From Ovoidimarina sp963698645 (GTDB lineage Bacteria; Pseudomonadota; Alphaproteobacteria; Rhodobacterales; Rhodobacteraceae): 64,000 nt of DNA. Under the pieces are notes generated by a model, which was not told where the DNA came from, made no database searches, and saw only the letters and a program-made list of their open reading frames with translations. Made by a program: the position numbers and the translations under genes. The DNA lies in contig CAVORP010000004.1 of NCBI GenBank assembly GCA_963698645.1, forward strand, positions 1 to 64,000, read 5' to 3'. Positions 41,650 through 51,892 of this stretch are shown here, piece by piece; the stretch's first letter is position 1; the number at the start of each line of letters is the position of its first letter.

Positions 41650-41886
41650 ATGGAAGGCGATATCGCACAAATGGGTCAATTCATCGGCGCAGGCCTTGCC
41701 GCAATCGGTTCGGGCGCAGCTGCTATCGGTGTGGGCCATGTTGCCGGCAACTTCCTGGCCGGTGCCCTGCGCAACCCGTCGGCAGCCGCTGGCCAGACAG
41801 CCACGCTGTTCATCGGCATCGCGTTTGCGGAAGCTCTGGGGATCTTCGCGTTCCTCGTTGCGCTTCTGCTGATGTTCGCCGTCTAA
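41650..41886 (+). CDS. atpE: ATP synthase F0 subunit c
   Basis: 78 residues: two helices joined by the polar loop R-N-P-S-A-A-A-G-Q. The proton-binding Glu is in I-A-F-A-E-A-L-G at residue 61. AAGGAG is 8 bases upstream of the ATG, the strongest ribosome binding site of the operon, as fits high c-subunit stoichiometry. Confidence 0.97.
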   Translation: MEGDIAQMGQFIGAGLAAIGSGAAAIGVGHVAGNFLAGALRNPSAAAGQTATLFIGIAFAEALGIFAFLVALLLMFAV

Positions 41887-41959
41887 GCTCTTTCTCGATC
41901 CTTACGGCCGGGTGCGGTGACGCGCCCGGCGTCCAACGAAGGCACGAGGGGCGCAAGAG

Positions 41960-42484
41960 ATGGCAACCGAGACCCATGGGGCCGAGGAGGCAAGCGTCGG
42001 ACTTCCGCAGCTTGATTTCTCGACATTCCCGAACCAGATTTTCTGGCTTCTTGTCACGCTGGTGGTGATCTATCTGATCCTGTCCAAGGTGGCGCTGCCC
42101 AGAATCGCGAGCGTGCTGGCGGAACGTCAGGACACGATCACGAACGACATCGCGGCAGCCGAAGAGCTGAAGCTGAAGGCCCAGGAGGCCGAAGCCGCCT
42201 ATGACAAGGCGCTTGCCGACGCACGCGCCGAGGCACAGCGGATCATCGGCGAAGCGAAGGCCGAGATGATGGCCGAACTCGATGTGGCCAGCCAGAAGGC
42301 CGATGCGGAAATCGCGGCGCAACTGGCCGAGAGCGAAGGCAAGATCACGGAGATCCGTGATGGCGCCATCGTGGCCATTCGCGAAGTGTCGAAGGATACG
42401 GCGGGCGAAATCGTGCAGGCGCTGGGCGCATCGGTGGATGCCAAGGCGATCGAAGCCGCGGTGAACGCACGGATCAAGGGGTAA
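41960..42484 (+). CDS. atpF': ATP synthase F0 subunit b'
   Basis: 174 residues: helix at about 27-43 (I-F-W-L-L-V-T-L-V-V-I-Y-L-I-L) then a long Ala/Glu coiled coil. Y-L-I-L-S-K-V-A-L-P-R-I is the b' mark in alphaproteobacteria. Also called atpG or atpF2. Pairs with the b subunit encoded 5 bases downstream. Confidence 0.93.
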   Translation: MATETHGAEEASVGLPQLDFSTFPNQIFWLLVTLVVIYLILSKVALPRIASVLAERQDTITNDIAAAEELKLKAQEAEAAYDKALADARAEAQRIIGEAKAEMMAELDVASQKADAEIAAQLAESEGKITEIRDGAIVAIREVSKDTAGEIVQALGASVDAKAIEAAVNARIKG

Positions 42485-42489
42485 GCGGA

Positions 42490-43044
42490 ATGACACGACT
42501 GACCATTGCGCTGACGCTTCTGGCGACGCCGGCTCTGGCGGCGGACAAGCCGTTCTTTTCGCTGGCCAATACCGATTTCGTCGTTTCGATCGGTTTTGTC
42601 CTGTTCATCGGGATCCTTGTCTATTTCAAGGTGCCGCAGATGATCACCGACATGCTGGACAAGCGCGCCGAGGACATCACCAGCAATCTCGATGAAGCCC
42701 GCAAACTGCGCGAAGAGGCGCAGACCATCCTCGCCTCCTACGAACGCAAGGCGCGCGAGGTTCAGGGCAAGGCCGACCAGATCGTCGAGCATGCGAAGCT
42801 CGAAGCGGAGGAAGCCGCGGAGGCCGCGAAGAAGGATATCGAGGCGTCCATTGCCCGGCGTCTTCAGGCGGCGTTGGACAAGATCGCCTCGGCCGAGACC
42901 GCCGCGATCAAGGATGTGCGCGACCGCGCCGCCGAGATTGCCGTGGCTGCCGCAGCGGAAGTGATCGCCAAGCAGATCGGCGCGAAAGAGCGCGACGCGT
43001 TGATCGACGACGCGATCCGCACGGTGGATGCGAAGCTGCACTGA
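42490..43044 (+). CDS. atpF: ATP synthase F0 subunit b
   Basis: 184 residues, membrane segment 1-18 plus F-V-V-S-I-G-F-V-L-F-I-G-I-L-V-Y-F-K-V-P at about 30-50, then a coiled coil. The hydrophobic start (M-T-R-L-T-I-A-L-T-L-L-A-T-P-A-L-A-A) looks like a cleavable signal. Last gene of the operon before a strong terminator. Confidence 0.95.
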   Translation: MTRLTIALTLLATPALAADKPFFSLANTDFVVSIGFVLFIGILVYFKVPQMITDMLDKRAEDITSNLDEARKLREEAQTILASYERKAREVQGKADQIVEHAKLEAEEAAEAAKKDIEASIARRLQAALDKIASAETAAIKDVRDRAAEIAVAAAAEVIAKQIGAKERDALIDDAIRTVDAKLH

Positions 43045-43066
43045 GCCATCTTCGGAGATGAGACAG

Positions 43067-43094
43067 AAAAACCCGGTCAGTGACCGGGTTTTTT
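43067..43094 (+). terminator. bidirectional terminator between atpF and adenosine kinase
   Basis: AACCCGGTC (43070-43078) and GACCGGGTT (43082-43090) with A run on the left and T run on the right, so it works for both the plus-strand F0 operon and the minus-strand kinase gene ending at 43132. Confidence 0.88.
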
Positions 43095-43131
43095 CGTTGC
43101 GCAGGATGCCGTTCGGCGGGGCGCCCCGGCG

Positions 43132-44127
43132 CTAGTCGATAAGGCCGTTCTTGCGGAACAGGGCCTTGAGATCGGCCTCGGGGCGCGCGCCGATATGGCT
43201 GATGACTTCGGAGGCGGCGAGGTTGCCCATCCGGGCGCAGGTTTCCAGATCGCGCCCCTGGGTCAGCCCCCAGAGGAAGGCGCCCGCGAAAAGGTCCCCT
43301 GCCCCGGTCGCATCCACGATCCGGGTCGGCACGGCCGGTACGTGCCAGTGTTTGCCCGCGCTCAGGACATGGGCGCCCTTTTCGCTTTCGGTGCAGGCCA
43401 GGATTTCCACGTCATCGGCCCCCGCCGCGAGTGCGGCCTTGAAATCATCGGTGTGGTACATCGACATGATCTCGGCCCGGTTGGCGAAGAGCAGGTCGAC
43501 GCTGTCCGTGATCATCCGGCGGAACGCATCGCGGTGCCGTTCGACGCAGAACGGATCGGACAGGGTCAGGGCCACGCGCCCGCCCGCTTTCTTGGCCGCG
43601 TCGATCGCAACGGCGAACGCCTCGTGGCTTTCGGGCCCGTCGAACCGGTAGCCTTCGAGATAGATCCATTCGGAGGCGGCGATCTGATCGGTGTCGATAT
43701 CGGCGGGCGTGAGATGTTCGGTCACGCCCAGATAGGTATTCATCGAGCGTTCGCCATCGGGCGTCACGATGACGATGCAGCGCCCGGTTTCGGCCTTGGC
43801 CGAGGGCGGCGCCATGCGCGTCTCGTAGACCGCGCCCTGGGCGCGCAGGTCATGGGCGAAGATCGCGCCAAGCTGGTCGTCGCGCACCTTGCCCACATAA
43901 GCGGTCTTGCCCCCGAGATGGGCGATGCCCGCGATCGTGTTGGCCGCGGATCCGCCCGAGATTTCCTTGGCCGGGCCCACGGCGGAATAGAGTTCGACCG
44001 CCCGGGACATGTCGATCAACTGCATGATCCCCTTCTCGACGCCGTTGCGCTCCAGAAAGCTATCGTCCTCGCGGGCGAGGACATCGACCATGGCATTGCC
44101 GATGCCGGTGACGTGGAACTCTTTCAT
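43132..44127 (-). CDS. adenosine kinase (PfkB family)
   Basis: 331 residues. H-V-T-G-I-G-N-A-M-V-D-V-L-A at the N terminus, G-G-S-A-A-N-T-I-A-G-I-A, and V-D-A-T-G-A-G-D-L-F-A-G-A-F with catalytic Asp. Similar to bacterial adenosine/inosine-guanosine kinases. Start ATG 44127 overlaps the nth stop (ATGA). Confidence 0.87.
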   Translation of the reverse strand: MKEFHVTGIGNAMVDVLAREDDSFLERNGVEKGIMQLIDMSRAVELYSAVGPAKEISGGSAANTIAGIAHLGGKTAYVGKVRDDQLGAIFAHDLRAQGAVYETRMAPPSAKAETGRCIVIVTPDGERSMNTYLGVTEHLTPADIDTDQIAASEWIYLEGYRFDGPESHEAFAVAIDAAKKAGGRVALTLSDPFCVERHRDAFRRMITDSVDLLFANRAEIMSMYHTDDFKAALAAGADDVEILACTESEKGAHVLSAGKHWHVPAVPTRIVDATGAGDLFAGAFLWGLTQGRDLETCARMGNLAASEVISHIGARPEADLKALFRKNGLID

Positions 44128-44769
44128 GTGGTCTTCTCCTCATAGGCGCACAGATCGCGGATCGGGCAGACAAGGCAGTTGGGCTTGCGCGCCTTGCAGA
44201 TGTAGCGCCCGTGCAGGATCAGCCAGTGATGTGCGTGTTGCTGGTACTCGGCCGGGATGTTGTCTTCGATGGCGCGTTCGACCGCGTCCACATCCTTGCC
44301 GGGTGCGATGCCGGTGCGGTTGCCGACGCGGAAGATATGGGTATCGACCGCCTGGGCGGGTTGTCCGAACCACATGTTCAGAACCACGTTGGCGGTCTTG
44401 CGCCCGACCCCGGGCAGCGATTGAAGTGCGGCGCGCGACGAGGGAACCTCGCCGCCATAGTCGTCGATCAGGATGCGACACAGCTTGATGACGTTCTTGG
44501 CCTTGTTGCGGTAAAGCCCGATCGTCTTGATATGTTCGATCAGCCCCTCTTCCCCGAGGGCGAGCATCTTTTCCGGCGTATCCGCGATCTTGAAGAGCTC
44601 TTTCGTGGCCTTGTTCACGCCCACATCGGTGGCCTGCGCCGAAAGCGCCACGGCCACCACGAAGCGTGAAGGCGTTGACATGATCCAGCTCTCCCTTCGG
44701 CTCGGGTTCAGCGGCATGAAAACGCTCGAAGATCTCGTGGATCACGGTATAGGGCAGTTGTTTCGCCAT
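44124..44769 (-). CDS. nth: endonuclease III, one frameshift
   Basis: About 215 residues. Removes oxidised pyrimidines. Marks: L-S-A-Q-A-T-D, HhH L-P-G-V-G-R-K-T-A-N-V-V with catalytic Lys, V-D-T-H-I-F-R-V with Asp, and C-x6-C-x2-C-x5-C for the iron-sulphur cluster (C-K-A-R-K-P-N-C-L-V-C-P-I-R-D-L-C). The frame breaks between H-V-N-A-F-T-L and V-V-A-V-A-L-S-A-Q; one extra base near 44661-44664 fits, and 646 bases is 3n+1. Divergent from the methyltransferase Ada gene, giving a small DNA-repair locus. Confidence 0.93.
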
Positions 44770-44880
44770 TGGTCGCCTTATGCCCACAAGACCCGTGCTT
44801 CACAAGCAGTCCAATGCGCAGGATTCGGGTCGCGCCGGGTCATTTGCCGGCTTACATCGCTTGGGTTAAGGAGAGATGCC

Positions 44881-45741
44881 ATGTCATTTGCACCCAGAGA
44901 AACCGAAGCCAGCTATTACTACCGCCTGATGCGGCGCGCGATCGACCGGATCGATGCAGAGGACGGGCGCAACCTGACGCTGGAGGAAATCGCCGCCGAG
45001 ATGAACCTGAGCCCCGCGCATTTCCAGCGCGTGTTCAGCCGCTGGGCCGGGGTCAGCCCGAAGCGGTTTCAGCAATGGCTGACGCTGGACCATGCCAAAC
45101 GGCTTTTGTCCGAGCGGCACACGACGCTTGAGACCGCCGATGCGGTGGGCCTTTCGGGGTCGGGGCGGCTGCACGATCTGTTCGTGCGGTGGGAGGCGAT
45201 GAGCCCCGGTGACTATGCGCAAGGGGCCGAGGGGCTCACGATCCTGTGGGGCTGGTTCGAAAGCCCCTTCGGCCCGGCCCTTGTGATGGGTACGGAAAAG
45301 GGGATTTGCGGCATCGGCTTTGCCGCAGAGACCGGGGCGGAGGCGGCGATGGACGATCTGACCTCGCGCTGGCCGAAGGCGCGGTTCGTCGAGGATGCGG
45401 AGGCCCTGCGGCCCTTCGTCGAGACGGCGTTTCCGAAGGCGGGTGAAACCGCATCGGAACAGACGCCCCTGTTCCTGATCGGCGCGCCGTTCCAGATCAA
45501 GGTCTGGGAGGCGCTTCTTCAGATTCCCACGGGCCATGTCACGACCTATTCCGACATCGCAAATGCCATCGGTCATCCCCGCGCGGTGCGCGCCGTGGGC
45601 ACCGCCGTGGGCCGGAACCCGATTTCATGGCTGATCCCGTGCCACCGGGCCTTGCGGAAATCCGGCGGATTGGGCGGTTATCACTGGGGCCTGCCCGTAA
45701 AGCGCGCGATGCTGGCGTGGGAGGCCGCGGAGACCGCCTAG
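44881..45741 (+). CDS. methylated-DNA-protein cysteine methyltransferase with AraC domain (Ada-like, no N-terminal zinc domain)
   Basis: 286 residues. An AraC-type HTH at about 20-100 (L-E-E-I-A-A-E-M-N-L-S-P-A-H-F-Q-R-V-F) is fused to the O6-methylguanine methyltransferase with P-C-H-R, its acceptor Cys, near 259. The N-terminal zinc/phosphotriester domain of full Ada is absent, so it is the shorter bifunctional form. AAGGAG lies 9 bases before the ATG. Divergent from nth. Confidence 0.92.
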   Translation: MSFAPRETEASYYYRLMRRAIDRIDAEDGRNLTLEEIAAEMNLSPAHFQRVFSRWAGVSPKRFQQWLTLDHAKRLLSERHTTLETADAVGLSGSGRLHDLFVRWEAMSPGDYAQGAEGLTILWGWFESPFGPALVMGTEKGICGIGFAAETGAEAAMDDLTSRWPKARFVEDAEALRPFVETAFPKAGETASEQTPLFLIGAPFQIKVWEALLQIPTGHVTTYSDIANAIGHPRAVRAVGTAVGRNPISWLIPCHRALRKSGGLGGYHWGLPVKRAMLAWEAAETA

Positions 45742-45850
45742 CAGCGGCGTGTTATTGCCTAGCAAGACCCTTGATCGCATTGTCGCTCGGAACCGAATAC
45801 ATATATCGGGCATTGAAACCGAGCAGTATGGAATCAAGGACATCAGAACG

Positions 45851-46507
45851 ATGACGATCACAACGAAAATGACCCTTCTCGCCGCGGCAAGCGCCGTGGC
45901 TTTGGCCGGGTGTACCGACCCCGCCTATCAGCAGGGCGGCGAACGCCAGCGCACCGGACAGGGCGCCGCGATCGGCGCGGTACTGGGCGGTCTTGCGGGC
46001 GCGACCAAGGAAAGCGGCAGCGACCGTGTGGAGAACGCGATTCTGGGTGCGGCCATCGGTGGCGCCATCGGCGCCGGTGTCGGCTCGCTTCTGGACAAGC
46101 AGGCCAACGAACTGCGCGGATCGCTCGACAACGATATCGACGTGATCCGGTCGGGCGACGAACTGATCGTGCGGATGCCGCAGGATATTCTGTTCAACGT
46201 GGACAGCGCCACGGTGCAGCCTGCGCTGCGGTCCGATCTGGGCACGCTCGCGGCGAGCCTCAACCGCTATCCGAATTCGACGGTCACGATTGTCGGCCAC
46301 ACCAATTCGACCGGGTCGGCCGCCTATAACCAGAACCTGAGCGAGGCGCGCGCCGTCGCGGTTGCCAATGTTCTGATCAACAACAACGTTTCGGGATCGC
46401 GTCTGCGGACCTTTGGCGCGGGCGAGGACCAGCCGATCGCGTCGAACCTGACACCGGAAGGCCGGGCCCAGAACCGGCGGGTCGATATCACGATCCGTCC
46501 GAACTGA
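45851..46507 (+). CDS. OmpA-family lipoprotein (YiaD-like)
   Basis: 218 residues. Lipobox V-A-L-A-G-C at about 20; glycine-rich glycine-zipper region (G-A-V-L-G-G-L-A-G-A-T and G-A-A-I-G-G-A-I-G-A-G-V-G) 35-80; OmpA C-terminal peptidoglycan-binding domain with F-N-V-D-S-A-T-V, G-H-T-N-S-T-G-S and R-A-Q-N-R-R-V-D-I. Links outer membrane to cell wall. A terminator follows. Confidence 0.92.
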   Translation: MTITTKMTLLAAASAVALAGCTDPAYQQGGERQRTGQGAAIGAVLGGLAGATKESGSDRVENAILGAAIGGAIGAGVGSLLDKQANELRGSLDNDIDVIRSGDELIVRMPQDILFNVDSATVQPALRSDLGTLAASLNRYPNSTVTIVGHTNSTGSAAYNQNLSEARAVAVANVLINNNVSGSRLRTFGAGEDQPIASNLTPEGRAQNRRVDITIRPN

Positions 46508-46543
46508 GGCCCTCCGTCCGGAGGGGTGGGGTAACGAGTTCGA

Positions 46544-46570
46544 GGCCGGGCCAAGCGCCCGGCCTTTTTT
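46544..46570 (+). terminator. Rho-independent terminator of the OmpA gene
   Basis: GGCCGGGC (46544-46551) and GCCCGGCC (46557-46564) with a 5-nt loop, then six T. Confidence 0.88.
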
Positions 46571-46636
46571 CATGGGCCCGGGGACCCTTGCGGCTTTGAT
46601 CTTGCCAAGGTCCCGGCGCCTGTGTTTCCTGCCGCC

Positions 46637-47834
46637 ATGACCGACCAGCCCCAACGCCCCAGACCCTCCACGCGGATCGGGCAGATCGCCGGAGATTCGG
46701 ACGGCTGGGAGGTGTTCAACCGCTCGCGCCAGATGATCGCAGAGGGCCGGTCGGTGATCGAACTGACCCAGGGCGAGCATGACATTCCGACCGATCCGTC
46801 GATCCTTGACGCGATGGCGGCCTCGGCCCGGGGCGGGGCCACGGGCTATGCCCCCGTGCCCGGCGAAATGCGGCTGCGCGACGTGGTGGCGGCGCGGCTG
46901 ACCGAGCGGACGGGCGTGCCCACCGAAGCCCGGAACGTGATGATCACGCCGGGGGGCCAGTCGGCGCTTTTCGCGGCCCATATGGCGGTCTGCGACCCCG
47001 GCGACCGGGCGCTCTATATCGATCCCTACTACGCCACCTATCCCGGGACGATCCGGGCCGTGGGGGCACAGGCCGTGGCGGTTGTGACGCGTCCCGAAGA
47101 CGGGTTCGTGCCGCGCAAGGCGGATCTTGCGGCACTGGCGCCGGGGGCCCGGTCGCTCCTGATCAATTCGCCCAACAATCCCACCGGCGGCGTCTATGGG
47201 CCCCGCCGTGCTGGAACAGATTGCCGGGATCGTGCAGGAGCATGATCTGTGGCTGATTTCGGACGAGGTCTATGACACGCAGGTCTGGGATGGCGCGCAT
47301 CTGAGCCCCCGGAGCCTTGCGGGGATGGCGGAGCGGGTGCTGGTGGTGGGGTCGATGTCGAAGAGCCACGCGATGACCGGCAGTCGCGTGGGCTGGATTG
47401 CGGGGCCTGCACCGGTGATCGCCCATCTGATCGATCTGGCGACGGTCACCACCTATGGTGTGCCGGGGTTCCTGCAGGAGGCGGCCGTCTTTGCACTGGG
47501 CCAGGGGCGGGCGTTCGAAGATCGCATCTCGGCCCCGTTCCGGCGGCGCCGGGACATCGCCGCGCGGGTGCTGGGGCAGCGCCGAGGGCTGCGGCTGCAT
47601 CGCCCCGAGGCCGCGATGTATGTGATGGTCGATATCCGGGCCACAGGCCTGTCGGGGGCGGCCTTTGCCAACCGTCTTCTTGATGAGCACGCGATTGCGG
47701 TGATGCCGGGCGAGAGCTTCGGAGTGGCGACCGCGGGTCATCTTCGGATCGCGCTGACGGTGGAGGACGCGCAACTGGAAGCGGCGCTGACGGTGCTGGG
47801 CGATATGGCCGATGCGCTGTCGGAGACCGGTTGA
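46637..47834 (+). CDS. PLP-dependent aminotransferase (class I/II), one frameshift
   Basis: About 399 residues. Substrate and cofactor motifs: T-P-G-G-Q-S-A-L-F near 110, N-S-P-N-N-P-T-G-G, D-E-V-Y-D, and S-M-S-K-S-H-A-M-T-G-S-R-V-G-W with the PLP lysine. The frame breaks at V-Y-G-P; one extra C in the CCCC at 47201-47204 restores A-V-L-E-Q-I. 1198 bases is 3n+1, which agrees. Likely aspartate/aromatic-type; exact substrate unknown. Confidence 0.88.
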
Positions 47835-47883
47835 GGGGGCACGGGTGGCGGCCTTGTCCCGAGACCCGGGACGCGCGCGATGC

Positions 47884-48396
47884 CTAGAAACTCAATCCCG
47901 CGCGGAACGATAGCCCCGTCAGGCTGATGCCCCGGCCCGTGGATCCGATTTCGTCGAAATCCTCGTGGGTCAGTTCGAGTCCCAGCGACCGGCCATTGCC
48001 AAGGCTGATCTGACCGCCCGCGCCGATCAGGCCACCCTGTGCCTGGCCCCGGTTGCTCTCGAGGATGCTGAGCCCGCCGAGACCGTAGAGCAGCATGTCA
48101 CCGTTGCGCCCGCCGGCCCGCACCTTGAACCGGGTCAGCCCCTCGACGCGCTGGCCGGGATCGGTGAAGGGACGCGAGCTGCGGTCAAATTCCACTTCGA
48201 CCCCAAGCACCAGCGGTGCGCCAAGCGTCGCGCCATAGCCCAGGTGAACGCCGCTTGCACCGGCCGAGCGCTCGCCACTCAGAATCCCCGCCTGCCCGCC
48301 CAGATAGGGGCCGGCAAACGGGCTTGCATCAGGATCGGCATAGGCGCTGGCGGACAGGGCCAGAAAGGACAGGACAGCAGGAAGACAGCAGCGCAT
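47884..48396 (-). CDS. outer-membrane beta-barrel protein
   Basis: 170 residues with signal peptide (MRCCLPAVLSFLALSASAYA), G-P-Y-L-G-G-Q-A-G, then alternating strands ending in R-A-G-L-S-F with the C-terminal Phe. Similar to small OmpW/Opacity-type barrels found widely in alphaproteobacteria. Start ATG 48396 chosen because longer ORF lacks a signal. Confidence 0.72.
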   Translation of the reverse strand: MRCCLPAVLSFLALSASAYADPDASPFAGPYLGGQAGILSGERSAGASGVHLGYGATLGAPLVLGVEVEFDRSSRPFTDPGQRVEGLTRFKVRAGGRNGDMLLYGLGGLSILESNRGQAQGGLIGAGGQISLGNGRSLGLELTHEDFDEIGSTGRGISLTGLSFRAGLSF

Positions 48397-48587
48397 TTTG
48401 CACCTTGTGACAGGGTCAAGGGAGGGGCCGTGGGCATGTTCAGTTCGGGGAGGTGCGACCGGGCAGAAACGGCCCCACCATGGGCGCAAGGTGCCACATC
48501 ATCCCTACCCCAAGGTTAAGATCGCGGGGTATTTGCGGATTCCGACGAAAGTTTGCCGAAATGCCCGGATCTGTCAGGGCCGCGGCG

Positions 48588-50411
48588 TCAAAGCGCGGCC
48601 TTCTCCTCGAGACGGAGCCAGTCCTCTTCGGCGGCGTCCAGCGCCGTCTGTCGTTCGGCCAAGGCCTCGGTCGCCTTGCGAAACTTCGCAGGCTCCCGCG
48701 TGTAGAGGTCGGGATCGGCCAGAAGCCCGGAGAGTTTCGCGATCTCGGCCTCGAGCCGTTCGATGCGGGCGGGAAGCTCTTTCAGGCGGTGCTGTTCGGT
48801 GAAGCTGAGCCGTGCCGCCGGTGCGGGCGCAGGCCTGCTGTCCGGCTCGCGGCTTCGGTGAGGCCTTGGGCGCGCGCGAAGGGGCTTCGGCACCCGTTGT
48901 GGCCTGCCTCTGGGCCATGTAATCGGTCCAGCCGCCCGCATAGGTCGTGACGCGACCATCGCCTTCGAGCGCCACGGTCACATTCGCCACCCGGTCGAGG
49001 AAATCCCGGTCGTGGCTGACCACGATGACCGTCCCGTCATAGTCGCCGATCAGTTCCTGCAGAAGATCGAGCGTTTCGACATCGAGATCGTTGGTCGGCT
49101 CGTCGAGAATCAGGACATTCGACGGCTGCGCCATCAGGCGCGCCAAGAGAAGCCGGGCCTTCTCGCCGCCCGAAAGCGAGCGCACCGGGGCGCGGGCCTG
49201 CGACTCGTGGAACAGGAATTCCTTGAGATAGCCCACCACGTGGCGCGGCTGGCCGCGGACCATGACCTGATCGGCCCGGCCCGAGACGCGCATATCCGGG
49301 CTGCCGGTCAGGCTGTCCCAAAGGGTCATGTCGGGGTCGAGGGCGGCGCGGGCCTGATCGAAGACCGCAAGCTCGAGATTCGTACCCAGCCGGACGGTTC
49401 CGCTGTCAGGCGCAAGCTCCCCGGTCAGGATCTTGAGAAGCGTCGTCTTGCCCGCCCCGTTCGGCCCCACCAGCGCCAGCCTGTCACCGCGCATGAGCCG
49501 CAGCGAGACATCGCGCAGGATCGTCCTTTCGCCAAAACTCTTCGAGACACCGGTGAGTTCGCTCACCAAGCGGCCGCTCTTCTGCCCGCCGTCAAAAGCC
49601 ATGGCCGCCGTGCCCTGCCGGGCGATCATGTCGCGCCGTTCGGAGCGCAGTGCCTGAAGCGCGCGGACCCGGCCCTGATTGCGCTTGCGCCGGGCGCTGA
49701 TCCCTTCGACGGCCCATTTCGCCTCGGCCTTGATCTTGCGGTCGAGCTTGTGGCGGGCAAGGTCTTCTTCCTCCCAGACCGTGTCGCGCCATTCCTCGAA
49801 GGCGGCAAAGCCCTTGTCCATGCGCCGCATCACGCCCCGGTCGAGCCACAGCGTCGCGCGGGCCAGCGCGCGCAGGAAGGCGCGGTCATGGCTGATCAGC
49901 ACGAAGGCCTGGCGGGTGGCGGACAGCTCGCGTTCAAGCCAGAGCGTCGCCTCGATGTCGAGATGGTTCGTCGGCTCGTCGAGCAGCATGAGTTCGGGCG
50001 CCTCGGCCATCAGGCGGGCCAGCGCGGCGCGGCGGCGCTCGCCACCCGAGGCGGTGGCCGGTGCTCACCGCAGGGTCGAATTTCAGCCCCTCCGCCGCGG
50101 CCTCCACCAGATAGCCCTGCCCCGGCTCGAGCCCGGCCAGCGCGAAATCGCCCAAGCGTCGCGAAACCGGCCATGTCCGGGTCCTGTTCCATGTAGCCGA
50201 CCGAGGTTCCGGGCGGCAGGGTGCGCAGGCCCCGGTCCGGCGCCACGAGCCCCGCCATCAGCTTCATCAGAGTGGATTTCCCCGATCCGTTGCGGCCCAC
50301 GAGCGCCAGACGGTCGCCCGGCTGCACCACGAGATCCAGCCCGTCGAACACGGGGTCGCCGCCGAATGTCAGCGCAATGTCGGAAAGTTGAAGAAGGGGG
50401 GGACGCGCCAT
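48588..50411 (-). CDS. ABC-F ATPase (Uup-like), three frameshifts
   Basis: About 607 residues after repair. Two ABC domains: G-R-N-G-S-G-K-S-T-L and S-G-G-E-R-R-R-A-A-L-A-R-L in the first, G-P-N-G-A-G-K-T-T-L-L and L-S-G-G-E-K-A-R-L-L-L-A in the second, joined by the charged linker of ABC-F, with a C-terminal coiled coil (L-K-E-L-P-A-R-I-E-R-L-E-A-E-I) as in Uup. No membrane part: a ribosome-linked translation factor. Frame breaks near 50155, 50065 and 48838, each one extra base; length 1824 is 3n, which agrees. Confidence 0.9.
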
Positions 50412-50585
50412 GAGCGGCAGGTAATCGCGCGCCCGTGGGAGGTCAAGCGCGCTGTCACGCCGGGGCGCGACTTGGCGTCGTTTTCACGCGTTCGGTCCGG
50501 GTCCCGATCGCGCGGCTATGTGCTCCGCGACGCGCTGGGGCAAGAGCGTTAAACTCGCGGTCGATTCGGGCGGGGAGGAAGACCA

Positions 50586-50993
50586 ATGGAATTCAGGAGA
50601 GAACTCATTTCGAACGGCAACCCGATGGAGTCGATCGTCGGCTTCAGCCGCGCCGTTCGCGTCGGACCGTATATCGCTGTGGGCGGGACGGCGCCGGTCG
50701 ATTCCGATGGAAAGACCGTCGGCATCGGCGATGTCTTTGTTCAGACGAAGCAGTGTTTCGAAATCATCAAGGACGCGCTTGAAAAGGCGGGCTCGGGATT
50801 GCATGACATCGTTCGCACGCGCGTCATCCTCACCGATATCGATAACTGGAAACAGGCGATCGAAGCACGCAAGCTGTACTGTCGGGATGTCCAGCCAGTG
50901 GATACGATCATGGCGATCGAACGTTTTGTGAATCCGGAATGGCTGGTCGAGATCGAGGTTGACGCCATCGTGGCCGGCACGGTGCCGGCTTGA
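50586..50993 (+). CDS. RidA family protein
   Basis: 135 residues: G-G-T-A-P-V-D near 34, A-L-E-K-A-G-S-G-L-H-D-I-V-R-T-R-V-I-L-T-D-I and E-I-E-V-D-A-I-V-A. R-T-R for the Arg of the active site is present. Removes reactive enamine/imines. GGAGGAAG upstream of ATG 50586. Opposite to the ABC-F gene (174-bp gap with no other gene). Confidence 0.9.
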   Translation: MEFRRELISNGNPMESIVGFSRAVRVGPYIAVGGTAPVDSDGKTVGIGDVFVQTKQCFEIIKDALEKAGSGLHDIVRTRVILTDIDNWKQAIEARKLYCRDVQPVDTIMAIERFVNPEWLVEIEVDAIVAGTVPA

Positions 50994-51020
50994 TCCGTTC
51001 GAGACAGCGGGCAGATCGTT

Positions 51021-51777
51021 TCAGACGGACACACCACCCCCTGCCACGCCCCGCAGAATTGCGGCGCGTGCGGGCGGAATCGCGGATATCTCGAGCCCGG
51101 TGAAGACATGGAGCGTGCCCAGATCGCGGTCGACCACGGCGTGGTCGCTGACCCAGCCGCCCATGGCGAGATAAGAGCGCAGCAGCGGCGGCATCGTCAG
51201 CAGTGCCCGGCGGGTATCGGGCCTGCTCCGCAGTCGCCGGGCGTAGCGGAACACATCGGGCGCCTTGACCCGCGGAAGCCAGCGTTTGGGGGCAAGGTGG
51301 CGCTCTTTCAGCATGGCGAAGGCATCGGCATAGGCATCGGCGTCGATCCCCCGGAACGACGAGCAGCCGAACAGCATATCGACCGCGTTTTCATCCACAT
51401 AGCGGGCCATCTCGGACCATGCGAGGCGCAGAATGTCGGGATCGCGCAGGCCCGGCAGGATGCAGAACCGGCCCAGTTCGACCATGCGGCCCGGGTAATC
51501 ATGGAGCCGGGACAATTCATAATACTGCGCCGCATAGCTGTTGCGGCAGGTCGCGCCCACAGTCCAGCGGCAGAAGCCGGAAGCAGCAGACCAGCCGCCC
51601 GGTCCGGATCTCCTCGATCAGGATATGACGGCATTTCCCGTCGAACGCGTCGCAATCGCGGCGATGGAGATCGCCGGCATCGACGAAGGCCTGATACCGC
51701 AGGCGCTGGGCGGCCTCGATATCGGCCGGGCCGGTGGCGACGCGGGCGCGGTATTTCGGCTGCCGGAAGCTGCCCAT
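51021..51777 (-). CDS. ornithine-acyltransferase-like (OlsB-type) acetyltransferase, one frameshift
   Basis: About 252 residues: R-L-R-Y-Q-A-F near the start, F-R-L-L-P near 70, Y-A-A-Q-Y-Y-E-L-S, and V-E-L-G-R-F-C-I that resemble the COG3176 family (Acetyltransf_5), whose OlsB members acylate ornithine for ornithine lipids. No olsA beside it. The frame breaks between L-D-C-G and A-T-C-R-N-S-Y; one extra base near 51560; length 757 is 3n+1. Confidence 0.78.
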
Positions 51778-51892
51778 GCCTGAACTCCTGCACAAGGGGA
51801 TGAAAGACCGAGGCTTTCGCCCTAGATATGGTGGGCCGGAGTGTTGCACAGAATATGTGACAGGGCGATGGTCGAAATACAGGAGGACGGGC

